A stretch of DNA of 64,000 nt. It comes from Streptomyces aidingensis (GTDB taxonomy: Bacteria; Actinomycetota; Actinomycetes; Streptomycetales; Streptomycetaceae). Below are positions 1 through 8,403 of the stretch, piece after piece. The stretch covers positions 459,496-523,495 of the forward strand of contig NZ_FOLM01000003.1 of assembly GCF_900112355.1 (NCBI RefSeq). Reading direction: 5' to 3'. Under the pieces are notes generated by a model. It had not been told where the DNA came from. It did no database searches and saw only the letters and a program-made list of their open reading frames with translations. How positions within the stretch are numbered: the first letter of the stretch is position 1; the number at the start of each line of letters is the position of its first letter. Made by a program: the position numbers and the translations under genes.

Positions 1-1641
1 CACCAGCGCCCAGAACTCGGCCTCCGGGACACCGAGATGGGTCTCCGCCAGCGGGGCGAAGAACCGGAAGTGGCCGGCGAACACCGCGGAGAGCAGCGAG
101 TGTGCCAGCTCGTGCGCGGGCCAGCGCAGCAGCACCCGGTCCGCCCGGGCGGAGAGCGCGGCGTATTCGGGCCGCCGCTCCGGCAGCAGATTGACATCCT
201 CGGCGAAGTCCTTGACCGCGATGCCGACCGGGATGTCGGCGGCGTCGTAGAGGATGACGGTGTTCTCGCCGTGCGGGCAGAAGGCGGTGCCGTAGCGGTA
301 GAGGTGGTGCAGCAGCCCGGGCAGCAGAGCGGCCAGAAAGCGGGCCAGCCAGTCGCGCGGCGGCAGACCGGAGCGGGCGACGAGCTCGGCGGCCAGCGCC
401 CGGCCGTCCGAGCCGGTCTTGAGCAGCGCGGCCATGGTGCGGGCCTTCTCGCCCGCGCGCAGCAGGGCGGGCAGCGGCTCCCGCCAGACGGCGCCGAGCA
501 GTTCGTGATAGCGGTAGGGCGCGTCCCCGATTCCCTCGTACAGCGGATGCCGCACGGCCACCGACGCCACCTCGCCCAGCGGATGGAAACGCAGCTCGTC
601 GCGGAGATAGGGGTCGGCGGCGCGCAGCCCGTGCAGCCAGGCGGTGATGTCCGGGGCGGCGCCGGTCGGTTCGGTGGACAGCCCGCGCCAGACCAGCGTG
701 TTGCGGATGAGCAGCGGCACCTTGACGTTGTGGCGGTGCGGATGATCCAGATTGGCCAGGGTGCGGATGGACTGCAGCGGGCGGTAGCGGTCCGGGCCCT
801 CGCCGAGCCGGACCAGGCGTCCGTCGGCCAGATAGGGCGCGAACAGCGGGACCACCGCCTCGTCCCAGTGGAAGGGGTGCACGGGCAGCCAGCGGTAGTC
901 GGCGGGGGAGCGGCCGGCGGCCGTGCAGGCGTCCTCCAGGGCGGCGGCGAACTGCTTGCGGGTGGACTCGTCCAGTTCCCCGGCGAGCAGCCGGTCCTGG
1001 GTGTCCAGGCCGGGGACGCCGGCATAGCCGGCCAGCGAGGTGTGCACGGCGGCCCAGACCAGCCGCACCGCACCGGCCGCCTCGGGGGCGTAGGCGGCGG
1101 CGTCGGAGGCGGCGAAGCCCAGCCGGCCCTTGTTGAGCACCATGCACGGGTGGCCGTCCTGGTGGGCCTCCAGCTCCAGATGGTCCAGATCGGCCAGGGC
1201 GGCGGCGGGCAGGGCGCGGGCCAGGGTCAGCGCCTCGGCGCGGCGGGTGGCGAGCAGTTCGCGCAGTGCCTCGGCGGTGGTCGGGCCGTCCCAGCCGAGC
1301 ACGGCGCGGGCGTCCAGGAACAGCCGCTCCGGGCCGGCTTCGCCCGGGTCCGCGCCGGGACCGGACTCCGGGGCCGGGTGGCGGCGCACCGAGGACTCGT
1401 CGATGCGCCAGGTGGCGAAGGTGCCGCGGGCGGCGCGGAAGGTCCAGTACACGCCGTCGCCCAGTTCCAGGCGGTAGCCGTCGCCGGCCGGTTCCGCCGG
1501 ATCGGGCACGGGCGTGAGCAGTTCCTCGTAGGCGAACTCGGCGAGCGCCTTGGCCAGCAGCCGGCGTCCGGCCGCGGCCCAGTGCTCCGGGCCCGGGTGG
1601 TCGATGCGGCCGGTCGGGCCGGTCGGGTCGGCGGGGATCAA
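1..1641 (-). CDS. IucA/IucC-family NIS siderophore synthetase, C-terminus outside window
   Basis: ATP-dependent ligase that joins a carboxylate (usually citrate or a citryl intermediate) to an amine or hydroxylamine in NRPS-independent siderophore assembly. About 547 residues are present; the family is near 600, so the end lies beyond position 1. Visible family motifs are DGHPCMVLNKGR (about residue 164), VHPFHWDE (about 254), HRHNVKVPLLIRNT (about 302) and CPHGENTVILYD (about 457), all expected around the ATP and substrate site. The start is inferred as TTG at 1639-1641, overlapping the upstream MFS stop (TTGA) with GAGGAG about 8 bases before it, since there is no nearby in-frame ATG. It is the last gene seen in the operon. 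With the second synthetase at 4562-6391 it probably performs one of the two citrate condensations; which one cannot be told from sequence alone. Confidence 0.9.
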   Translation of the reverse strand, partial: MIPADPTGPTGRIDHPGPEHWAAAGRRLLAKALAEFAYEELLTPVPDPAEPAGDGYRLELGDGVYWTFRAARGTFATWRIDESSVRRHPAPESGPGADPGEAGPERLFLDARAVLGWDGPTTAEALRELLATRRAEALTLARALPAAALADLDHLELEAHQDGHPCMVLNKGRLGFAASDAAAYAPEAAGAVRLVWAAVHTSLAGYAGVPGLDTQDRLLAGELDESTRKQFAAALEDACTAAGRSPADYRWLPVHPFHWDEAVVPLFAPYLADGRLVRLGEGPDRYRPLQSIRTLANLDHPHRHNVKVPLLIRNTLVWRGLSTEPTGAAPDITAWLHGLRAADPYLRDELRFHPLGEVASVAVRHPLYEGIGDAPYRYHELLGAVWREPLPALLRAGEKARTMAALLKTGSDGRALAAELVARSGLPPRDWLARFLAALLPGLLHHLYRYGTAFCPHGENTVILYDAADIPVGIAVKDFAEDVNLLPERRPEYAALSARADRVLLRWPAHELAHSLLSAVFAGHFRFFAPLAETHLGVPEAEFWALV

Positions 1642-3098
1642 CGTGCGTGCTCCTCGATCGGGACGGCGGGCTGAACGGCGGGCTGGGAGGAGGGCTGGAC
1701 GGGGGGAGCGGCGTGCCGGGCCCCGGCGGCGTCCGGCGCGGCGGGGACCGGGGCGGCGGCCGTCGCGGCGGGCCGGAGCGGTCCGCCGGAACGGGCGCCC
1801 GGCAGAGCCGCCGCGGGGGCGGCGGGCCGCGGGGCGGGGGCCAGTGAGACCAGGCCGGCGCAGAGCAGGGCGCCGGCCGCCACGGCGAGCGGCAGCGCCA
1901 GATCGGCCGACACGGCGGCGGCAGCGGCCAGCGGGGCGGCGATCAGGCCCAGCGAGCGGACCGTCTCCACCCCCGTGAAGGCCGGTCCCGCCGTGCCGGT
2001 GGCGCGGAACATCCGCAGCTCCACCGCGACCTGGCCCAGACCCAGCGCGGCGCCGAACAGCAGCCGCCCGCCGGCCATCGCCGCAACACCGGAGGCGGCC
2101 CACTGCCACAGGAAACCGGCCGCCGCCACGCCCAGCGCGGCGGGCAGCAGCCGCGGCCCCAGCAGGTCGTGGCAGCGGCGGGCGAACGGCAGCACCAGCA
2201 GCGCCGCCACGCTGGGCAGGAAGTAGAGCACCGCCGAGCCCGCGTCGCCGCTGCCGAGTTCCAGCGCCAGTTCGGTGAAGAACGGCCGGGACACCGTGAG
2301 CGCGAAGTCGAAGGCCACCCCGATCAGTGCCGCCTGGGCGAGCAGCAGCAGCCGGCCGCGCCGTATTCGGCCGCCCGGCGGGGGCAGCCCGGGGCCCGGA
2401 CGGGACGGGACGGGGCCGGCGCCGGGCGCCGCGGCCGGTGCCGCCTCGCCGGCCGTGCGGGCGAGCGGCAGCCGGGCCAGCATGCGCCAGACCAGCACCG
2501 CGAGCGCCACATCCAGCAGGGCGAAGGCCGAGATGCCCAGCCGGGGCTGCGGCAGCGCCAGCACCCCCGCCCCCACCAGCGTGGCGGCCACCGCCGCCAC
2601 ATGGAACACCACCACGATGGCGCAGATCCCGGCCAGCCTGGCATGGTCGGCGTCGGTGCCCTCCTCCGCCCTGCGGGTGTACTCGCCGATCAGCGCCGGG
2701 TAGGCCAGCAGCAGCGAGGCATTGGTCGCCACGCAGGCCGCGGACAGCCCGGTGAACCAGGCGTAGTCGGGTGCCGCGCCCAGCAGCAGGTCGCACACCG
2801 AGGCCGCGCACAGCCCGGCCAGCACCAGCCGGTGCGGCGCCCAGCGGCGGGCGGCCAGCCCCCACAGCGGCAGCGCGGCCAGCCCGACGATCCGGCACAC
2901 CCACAGATACAGGCCGGTGGCGCCGGGGTCGTCGATGCCGTAGAGCCGCTCGAAGAGCTGCGGCAGAAACGGTGTCAGGGCCGTCTCGGCGATCAGATAC
3001 AGCCCGATGACGGCGATCAGCACCACGCGTATGCCATGCCCCCCGGCCGGTGCCGCCGGTGCCGCCGGTGCGGCGGGGGCTCCTCCCGGCGCGGTCAT
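1638..3098 (-). CDS. MFS transporter, probable siderophore exporter
   Basis: Inner-membrane major facilitator protein of 486 residues with about 11-12 hydrophobic segments, starting at IRVVLIAVIGLYLIAETALT near residue 25 after an Ala/Pro/Gly-rich leader. A basic, Pro-rich cytoplasmic loop (about residues 230-260) separates the two halves, and the last 70 or so residues are an unusual Ala/Pro-rich hydrophilic tail. The ATG at 3098 overlaps the hydroxylase stop (ATGA), which fixes the start and implies translational coupling; an apparent longer reading frame upstream is only the out-of-frame shadow of the hydroxylase gene. Lying between siderophore assembly genes, it most likely secretes the finished molecule, by analogy with exporters such as AlcS; the substrate is inferred from context only. 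Confidence 0.85.
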   Translation of the reverse strand: MTAPGGAPAAPAAPAAPAGGHGIRVVLIAVIGLYLIAETALTPFLPQLFERLYGIDDPGATGLYLWVCRIVGLAALPLWGLAARRWAPHRLVLAGLCAASVCDLLLGAAPDYAWFTGLSAACVATNASLLLAYPALIGEYTRRAEEGTDADHARLAGICAIVVVFHVAAVAATLVGAGVLALPQPRLGISAFALLDVALAVLVWRMLARLPLARTAGEAAPAAAPGAGPVPSRPGPGLPPPGGRIRRGRLLLLAQAALIGVAFDFALTVSRPFFTELALELGSGDAGSAVLYFLPSVAALLVLPFARRCHDLLGPRLLPAALGVAAAGFLWQWAASGVAAMAGGRLLFGAALGLGQVAVELRMFRATGTAGPAFTGVETVRSLGLIAAPLAAAAAVSADLALPLAVAAGALLCAGLVSLAPAPRPAAPAAALPGARSGGPLRPAATAAAPVPAAPDAAGARHAAPPVQPSSQPAVQPAVPIEEHAR

Positions 3099-4522
3099 GT
3101 CCGGCTGCCCACCGGGTCCGTGGCCGGGTCCTCCGGGCGGGCCGGGGCAGGCACCACCGGCGCATCGGCGGCGGGCAGGCCGAAGGTGGTCCAGGAGACC
3201 CGCTCCGGCACCGGCACCACGTCCCGCCCGGCCACGGTGTTGAGCACGGTGGCGGCACGCCAGGCGCCCAGGGTCAGATCCGGGGCGCCCACCCCGTGCG
3301 AGTGCATCTCGGCGTTCTGCACATAGAGCGTGCCGGTCACCCGCGGGTCCAGGGCGACCCGGTAGCGGCCGTCCACCCGGTAGCGGCCCTTGGCGTCCCA
3401 GTCGATCAGCCCGGCCAGCGGTTCCAGGCAGTCCGGCCGCCGCGCCGCATAGCCGGTGGCCGCCACCACCGCGCCGGTGCGCACCGTGAACTCCGCGTCC
3501 TGGTCGGCATTGCGGCAGCTCAGCAGATAGCCCTCGCCGTCCGGCCGGACGGCGGTGAGCTCCGTTCCCGGATGCAGCGCGGCGCGCGGGCGCCCGCCGC
3601 CGATGGTCCGCTCGTACAGCTCGTCGTGGATCTCGCCCAGCGTGTCCGCGCTGACGCCCTTGTAGAGCTGCCACTGGCTGCGCACCAGTTCCTCGCGCCG
3701 GGTCTCGGGCAGCGAGCGGAAGTGGCGGATGTAGTCGGGGGTGAAATGCTCCAGCCCGATCTTGGAGTACTCCATGGGCGCGAACGCCGGGGTGCGGGCC
3801 AGCCACCGCACATACGGGCCGCCCCGGCCCTCGCCGTCCTGCCGGCGCAGCAGGTCCAGCAGCACCTCGGCGCCGGACTGGCCGGCCCCGATCACCGTCA
3901 CGTCGCCGGCCCGGTCCGCCAGCGTCTCGCGGTGGGTGCGGTAGTCGGCGCTGTGCAGCACCCGGCCGCGGTGCGCCGGGTCGGCCAGCAGCGGGCGCAG
4001 CGGCTCCGGCACCACCGGCTCGGTGCCCACGCCGAGCACCACCTGACGGGCCGGCACCCGCTCGGTGACGCCCGCGGCGCTGCGGAAGACGACCGTGAAG
4101 ACGCCCCGGTCCGCGTCCCACTCCACGGCGGTCACCCGGGCGTCGAAGCGGCAGGACGGCAGGGATTCGGCGACCCAGCGGCAGTAGTGGTCGTACTCCC
4201 GGCGCGGGATGTGGAACCGCTCGGCGAAGAAGAACGGGAACAGCCGGCCGTGGGCGCGCAGATAGTTGAGAAAGGTCCACGGGCTGGTCGGGTCCGCCAT
4301 GGTGGCCAGGTCGGCCAGGAACGGCACCTGGAGCACCGTGCCCTCCATCAGCAGCCCGGGGTGCCAGGAGAAGGCCGGCCGGCCGTCCAGGAACAGGGTG
4401 CGCAGCCCCGGCACCCCGTCGGCGAGCGCCGCCAGCGAGAGATTGAACGGGCCGATGCCGACGCCGACCAGATCATAGGGCGCGGCGGGTCCGGGTGCGG
4501 TGGAGTCGGGTGCTGTGGTCAA
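3095..4522 (-). CDS. FAD/NADPH-dependent amine N-hydroxylase (RhbE/IucD/DesB-like)
   Basis: Flavin N-monooxygenase that turns a primary amine into a hydroxylamine, the precursor of a hydroxamate iron ligand. The N-terminus carries the FAD signature GVGIGPFNLSL (residues 20-30) typical of the lysine/ornithine/diamine hydroxylase family. The NADPH-binding VIGAGQSGAEVLLDLL lies near residue 209 and the C-terminal ATGY motif near 363. The length, 475 residues, is normal. The surrounding diaminobutyrate aminotransferase and decarboxylase suggest that the substrate is 1,3-diaminopropane, as for RhbE of rhizobactin 1021, rather than lysine or cadaverine; this is inference. It follows the IucA/IucC gene by 39 bases and overlaps the exporter start. 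Confidence 0.92.
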   Translation of the reverse strand: MTTAPDSTAPGPAAPYDLVGVGIGPFNLSLAALADGVPGLRTLFLDGRPAFSWHPGLLMEGTVLQVPFLADLATMADPTSPWTFLNYLRAHGRLFPFFFAERFHIPRREYDHYCRWVAESLPSCRFDARVTAVEWDADRGVFTVVFRSAAGVTERVPARQVVLGVGTEPVVPEPLRPLLADPAHRGRVLHSADYRTHRETLADRAGDVTVIGAGQSGAEVLLDLLRRQDGEGRGGPYVRWLARTPAFAPMEYSKIGLEHFTPDYIRHFRSLPETRREELVRSQWQLYKGVSADTLGEIHDELYERTIGGGRPRAALHPGTELTAVRPDGEGYLLSCRNADQDAEFTVRTGAVVAATGYAARRPDCLEPLAGLIDWDAKGRYRVDGRYRVALDPRVTGTLYVQNAEMHSHGVGAPDLTLGAWRAATVLNTVAGRDVVPVPERVSWTTFGLPAADAPVVPAPARPEDPATDPVGSRT

Positions 4523-4561
4523 CGTGGTGCCTCCGCGGTCGGATGAGGGCGGGCGGTGCGG

Positions 4562-6391
4562 TCAGGAAGCGGCGAACGGGTTGGGCAGGTCGATGTAGAC
4601 GGACTGGGAGTGCACCTCGCCCACCAGCTCGTCGAGGCCGTCCACGCAGGTGAGGTAGTTGCCCTTGCAGCGCAGCACGGGCGCGTCCAGCAGCAGGTCC
4701 AGCAGGCCCTTGGCCCCGGGCTCGGCGGCGCGCAGCCGCCCCAGGGTGCGGCGTGCCACGGCCAGCAGCGCCGCCTCGTCGGCCAGGCCCAGGGCGCCGA
4801 ACGCGCCGATCACGCCGAGCAGATTGTTGATGCCCAGGTAGTAGGCCACCCGCTCGTCCACAAAGGCGTCCTCGAAGACCAGTTCCACCCCCTCGGCGGC
4901 GCCCGGCAGCAGCCGCTCCAGTTCACCGGCGCGGGAGGCGGCCAGGTAGTAGCCCTGGCTGTCCCGGTACCAGGCGGCGCACGGCAGCGCGTCGGCCGGG
5001 TCCAGGCCGACCAGGGTGTTCTGGTGGTGCGGCTCCAGGGCGATGCCGTAGCGGGCCTGGAGCCGGATCAGCGGCACCGCCAGCACCTCCAGATAGCGGG
5101 CATACCAGCGGGCCGCGGCCTGGGGCCCGGACAGGCGGTGCGCGGCGGCGGTGCGCTCCACCGCCGCGGCCAGCAGCGCCCGGTGGCGGGGCGGCGAGCC
5201 GTCGCCGGGGCCGGTGCGTTCGGCGAGCAGCCCGGCCACGCAGACCGCGTGCGGGCTGCCCGGGCCGGACCGGAACGGGTTGTCGCGGATGGCGGTCTCC
5301 AGCCCGGTCTCGGTGCCGTCCGGGCCGCCGCCCACGGAGATCCAGGCGAAGTCGCGCAGGATGCTGAACTCCGGGTGCTCGGCGCGCAGCCAGCCGGCCG
5401 GCCCGGCGGCCAGCAGCCGGGCCGCCCGCACCCCCAGCCGCATCTCCGGCCGCAGGTTGTTGCGGCGGGAGTTGGTGATCCGCATGCCGAGCGAGAGCTT
5501 GAGCATCACCTCGGCGTCCGGCCGGTGCACGGTGCGCACCGAGGACGTCGGCCACCAGGCCGGACCGCCCGGCCCGAGCGGGCGCAGCAGCCCGGCGGAC
5601 AGCAGGTCGGCCACCTCGGGGCGGTCCATGATCTCCCGGGCCTGCCAGGGGTGTGCCGGGACGGGCACGGTGCCCGGCGGCAGTCCGGGTCCGCCGGGTC
5701 CGCCGGGTCCGCCCGGGGCGAGCGGGGCGAGCAGCGCGGCGGGGTCGCCGCCGTCCCAGCTCTCGCCGGTCACCACGGAGGGATCGGCGGCGAACCAGTG
5801 CAGCGGAAAGGAGCCGCGCAGCTCGGGGGAGTAGGCCGCCAGCTCCCGGTCGGAGGCCTCCTCCCGGCTCTTGGGCGCCGGGTGGAAGGGGTGGCCGAGC
5901 AGCAGCGCCTGCTCGCCCGCCAGGAATCCGGCCGCCGGGAATCCGTCCGGCCGCGGGCCGGCCTGCGCGTCCTCACCGGCGTCCCCGGCGCGGCGGGCGG
6001 CGGCGAGGTGCACCGCGGTACGGCGGGCCGAGTTCAGCACCCGGGCCACCGCGTCGGTGCCCGGGTGCGGCGGCAGGCCGCGTCCGGCCGTGGTCTGGCG
6101 GATCAGGGCGGCGGCCACCAGCGCGGCATCGGCCGGAGCGCCGGCGGGCAGCACCTCGGCGCGCCCCAGGCGGTGCCAGCCGGTCGGCGACCGGTAGCGC
6201 ACCGGGACGCTCAGCCGGACCCCGCTGGCCGGCAGGTCCAGCAGCAGGCGCTGCCCGGCGGGCGGCACCGCGGTGCCGGTCTCCCGCAGATAGGCGCGCA
6301 GCAGGGTCTCGGTGGCGGCGGCGTCCCCGGCGAGCAGGGCGTCCGGGTGGTCCAGCGGGTCCGGCCCCGGGGACGGCGGGTGCATGGTCAT
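4562..6391 (-). CDS. IucA/IucC-family NIS siderophore synthetase (second copy)
   Basis: 609-residue ligase for condensing citrate with a hydroxamate amine, complete in the window. Family features seen: VPAHPWQAREIM (about residue 245), a Thr/Ser-rich nucleotide loop TSSVRTVHRP (about 283), MLKLSLGMRITNSRRNN (about 297), EPHHQNTLV (about 457) and a FhuF-like C-terminal iron-transporter region. The ATG at 6391 was chosen because the homologous region begins just after it; the longer open frame upstream is a shadow of the LysA-like gene. ATG 6385 is an alternative. Two IucA/IucC enzymes are expected when two different condensations build a citrate core, as with RhbC/RhbF or IucA/IucC. Confidence 0.92.
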   Translation of the reverse strand: MTMHPPSPGPDPLDHPDALLAGDAAATETLLRAYLRETGTAVPPAGQRLLLDLPASGVRLSVPVRYRSPTGWHRLGRAEVLPAGAPADAALVAAALIRQTTAGRGLPPHPGTDAVARVLNSARRTAVHLAAARRAGDAGEDAQAGPRPDGFPAAGFLAGEQALLLGHPFHPAPKSREEASDRELAAYSPELRGSFPLHWFAADPSVVTGESWDGGDPAALLAPLAPGGPGGPGGPGLPPGTVPVPAHPWQAREIMDRPEVADLLSAGLLRPLGPGGPAWWPTSSVRTVHRPDAEVMLKLSLGMRITNSRRNNLRPEMRLGVRAARLLAAGPAGWLRAEHPEFSILRDFAWISVGGGPDGTETGLETAIRDNPFRSGPGSPHAVCVAGLLAERTGPGDGSPPRHRALLAAAVERTAAAHRLSGPQAAARWYARYLEVLAVPLIRLQARYGIALEPHHQNTLVGLDPADALPCAAWYRDSQGYYLAASRAGELERLLPGAAEGVELVFEDAFVDERVAYYLGINNLLGVIGAFGALGLADEAALLAVARRTLGRLRAAEPGAKGLLDLLLDAPVLRCKGNYLTCVDGLDELVGEVHSQSVYIDLPNPFAAS

Positions 6392-6444
6392 CGGCGGCGC
6401 TCCGGTGGGAACGGGAACAGGAACGGGGACAGGAACGGGCGGCC

Positions 6445-7707
6445 TCACAGCAGCAGCCGTTCGGCGGGCGGATGGCCCAGGAAGTGCGGCATGGCGAACT
6501 CCCATCCGTAGGAGCCGGCCCGCGGAAAGACCACCAGATCGCCCGCGCGCACCCGCTCCACATGGACGTCCCGCAGCAGGGTGTCCTCGGGGGTGCACAG
6601 CTCGCCGACCACGGTCACCCGGGTGTTCTCGGCGGCCGGCCGGGGGCTGCCGGGCTCGCCCCACTCCGGCACCGGCAGCACCGCGATGTTGTGCACCAGG
6701 TCCCAGGAGGTGGGCAGCTGGAAATGGTTGATCCCGCCGCGCAGCATCACGAACCACTGGCCGAAGGAGTGCTTCACATCGGTGACCTCGGCGGCGTACC
6801 AGCCGCAGTCGGTGACCAGGAAGCGGCCGGGCTCCAGCAGTACCCGGGCCCCGGCCGGTGGCGGGGTGGCCGCGATCAGCTCGCCGAACCGGGCGGTGTC
6901 GAAGGACTGCTCGCCGTCGAAGTCCACGCCGATGCCGCCGCCGATGTCGATCTGCCGCAGCTCGATGCCGTGCGCGGCGGCGGTCGCCCCGCTCCACGTC
7001 ATGCACCAGCGCAGATAGTCGGCGTGGGCGGCGGCGTCCAGATTGTTGGAGGCGGCGTGGATGTGGAAGCCGGTCAGCTCGACGCCGGGCAGCTTCCGGG
7101 CCTGCTCCAGCACCTGCGGGACATCCGGCTCGGCCACCCCGAACTGCGAGGGGACACCGCCCATGTGCAGGGAGCCGGTGACCGGGATGCGCTCGGGATT
7201 GACCCGCAGCGCGACCCGTGCCGTGGTGCCCAGGCCGGCCGCGATCCGGCTGATGCGGTGCAGCTCCAGCAGGCTCTCGGCGTTGATGGCCTCGGCCCCG
7301 GCGGTGATCAGATCGGTCAGCACGGGCACGGTCTTGGCCGGGCCGGCCGCGACCACCGGCACCGGCCCGCCGTCCGCCCGGCCCGCCCGGCCCGCCAGGG
7401 CCTCCAGGGCCAGGGCGAGTTCGCTGCGCGAGGCCACCTCGAAGCCGTCCACATGCGGGGCCAGGCCGTGCAGCACCCCGGGGAAGGAGTTGGCCTTGAC
7501 GGCGTAGTACACCGCGGCCCAGGGCGGCAGCGCGGCGCGCAGTTCCCGGGCGCGGCCGGCGGCCGTCTCCGGGTCGTAGAGATAGGCGGCCAGCGGGCCG
7601 GGGCCGGCCGCGGACCTGTCCAGCAGTCTGCGGCGCACCCGTTCGGGAAGCGCGGTGACCGGATGGGCGGCCCGGGGGGCGGCGGAGGGCGGAAGCTCGA
7701 TGGACAC
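6445..7707 (-). CDS. LysA-like fold-type III PLP decarboxylase (SbnH-like position in NIS cluster)
   Basis: 420-residue alanine-racemase-fold PLP decarboxylase. The Schiff-base lysine is Lys71 in YYAVKANSFPG. HIHAASNN stands where diaminopimelate decarboxylases have HVGS, DIGGGIGVDF (about residue 258) forms the phosphate loop, and GELCTPEDTL (about 372) matches the C-x-x-x-D active-site motif donated by the dimer partner. It sits 19 bases after the GNAT gene and 53 bases before the IucA/IucC gene, so it is part of the operon. Housekeeping diaminopimelate decarboxylase is unlikely in this setting. Related enzymes such as SbnH, PvsE and AcsE remove a carboxylate from an amino-acid building block after citrate coupling; that role is inferred. 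The basic rhizobactin pathway has no such enzyme. Confidence 0.85.
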   Translation of the reverse strand: MSIELPPSAAPRAAHPVTALPERVRRRLLDRSAAGPGPLAAYLYDPETAAGRARELRAALPPWAAVYYAVKANSFPGVLHGLAPHVDGFEVASRSELALALEALAGRAGRADGGPVPVVAAGPAKTVPVLTDLITAGAEAINAESLLELHRISRIAAGLGTTARVALRVNPERIPVTGSLHMGGVPSQFGVAEPDVPQVLEQARKLPGVELTGFHIHAASNNLDAAAHADYLRWCMTWSGATAAAHGIELRQIDIGGGIGVDFDGEQSFDTARFGELIAATPPPAGARVLLEPGRFLVTDCGWYAAEVTDVKHSFGQWFVMLRGGINHFQLPTSWDLVHNIAVLPVPEWGEPGSPRPAAENTRVTVVGELCTPEDTLLRDVHVERVRAGDLVVFPRAGSYGWEFAMPHFLGHPPAERLLL

Positions 7708-7726
7708 GGTGGCCTCGGTCTCGCGG

Positions 7727-8308
7727 TCAGGCGCCGCGGAGCGGCCGGACGATCATGGTGTGCGGACGCCAGCCGGGATACGGCGCGAGCTGTCCCACCG
7801 GCCGGAAGCCGAAACGGGCGTAGCGGTCCAGCACCACGTCGTTGCCCTCGGCGATCAGCGCGGCGGCGCGTTCCTCGGTGCGCGACGCGAGGAAGGACTC
7901 CAGCAGCGTGACGGCCACCCGGGTGCGGCGCCAGGCGGGGGCGACCAGCAGCTCGCACAGGCCGACCGTGCGCCCGGGGTACTCGCGGGTGAACTCCGGG
8001 TCGGGGCGCGGCGTCAGCCCCTCCCACCACAGGGTGTCGCCGGGCAGGGTGTAGCCGTAGAAGTAGCCGGCCACCCTGCCGTCCGGTTCTTCGGCGGCCA
8101 CCAGGGCGAAGCCGGGGCGTCCGGCGTGCCGCAGCAGCCGCTCGGCTATCGGCGGGTCGTTGTGGTCCGGCAGATGCAGGGCCTCGGCGTAGACCTCCTC
8201 ATATGCCTTGGCCCAGCGGGCCGGGTCCTCGGCGACGGCGGCGCCGTCGAGGTGGCGCAGGCGCGGCGCCGCCGTGGTGGCGGCCGCGGTCGGATCGTTG
8301 GCGGGCAT
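7727..8308 (-). CDS. GNAT-family N-acetyltransferase, probable hydroxylamine acetylase (RhbD role)
   Basis: 193-residue acetyl-CoA-dependent acetyltransferase. The core runs from FALVAAEEPDGRVAGYFYGY (beta strands) to the CoA-binding LLVAPAWRRTRVAVTLLESFL, where RRTRVA stands in for the Q/RxxGxG/A loop, and ends with VLDRYARFGFRPVG, the usual GNAT C-terminal strand. In this cluster the expected job is acetylation of N-hydroxy-1,3-diaminopropane to give the hydroxamate, as RhbD does. The sequence is a general GNAT rather than an obvious IucB-type, so assignment rests on the neighbours. ATG 8308 is followed by an Ala/Thr-rich leader. Confidence 0.82.
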   Translation of the reverse strand: MPANDPTAAATTAAPRLRHLDGAAVAEDPARWAKAYEEVYAEALHLPDHNDPPIAERLLRHAGRPGFALVAAEEPDGRVAGYFYGYTLPGDTLWWEGLTPRPDPEFTREYPGRTVGLCELLVAPAWRRTRVAVTLLESFLASRTEERAAALIAEGNDVVLDRYARFGFRPVGQLAPYPGWRPHTMIVRPLRGA

Positions 8309-8403
8309 GGCGGGGTGCTTCCTCTCTGCTCGGCGCGCCGCCTAGGGCGCGCAGCTGCGGATACGAAGGCGGGCGGGGCGGGCGGGTGCCGGACGGGCCG
8401 GCG

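Noticed and set aside
37..1674. 545-residue plus-strand open frame and similar long Gly/Gln/Arg/His-rich frames throughout
   Set aside because: It lies opposite the IucA/IucC gene and has the low-complexity composition of antisense frames in high-GC DNA; no domain recognised.
1638..4280. 880-residue frame suggesting an oxidoreductase-transporter fusion
   Set aside because: The first half is an out-of-frame shadow of the hydroxylase gene; the real MFS gene starts at 3098 with ATGA overlap.
6445..7707. Housekeeping diaminopimelate decarboxylase (lysA)
   Set aside because: Embedded in an iron-box-controlled siderophore operon; fits SbnH-like function better, though activity is unproven.
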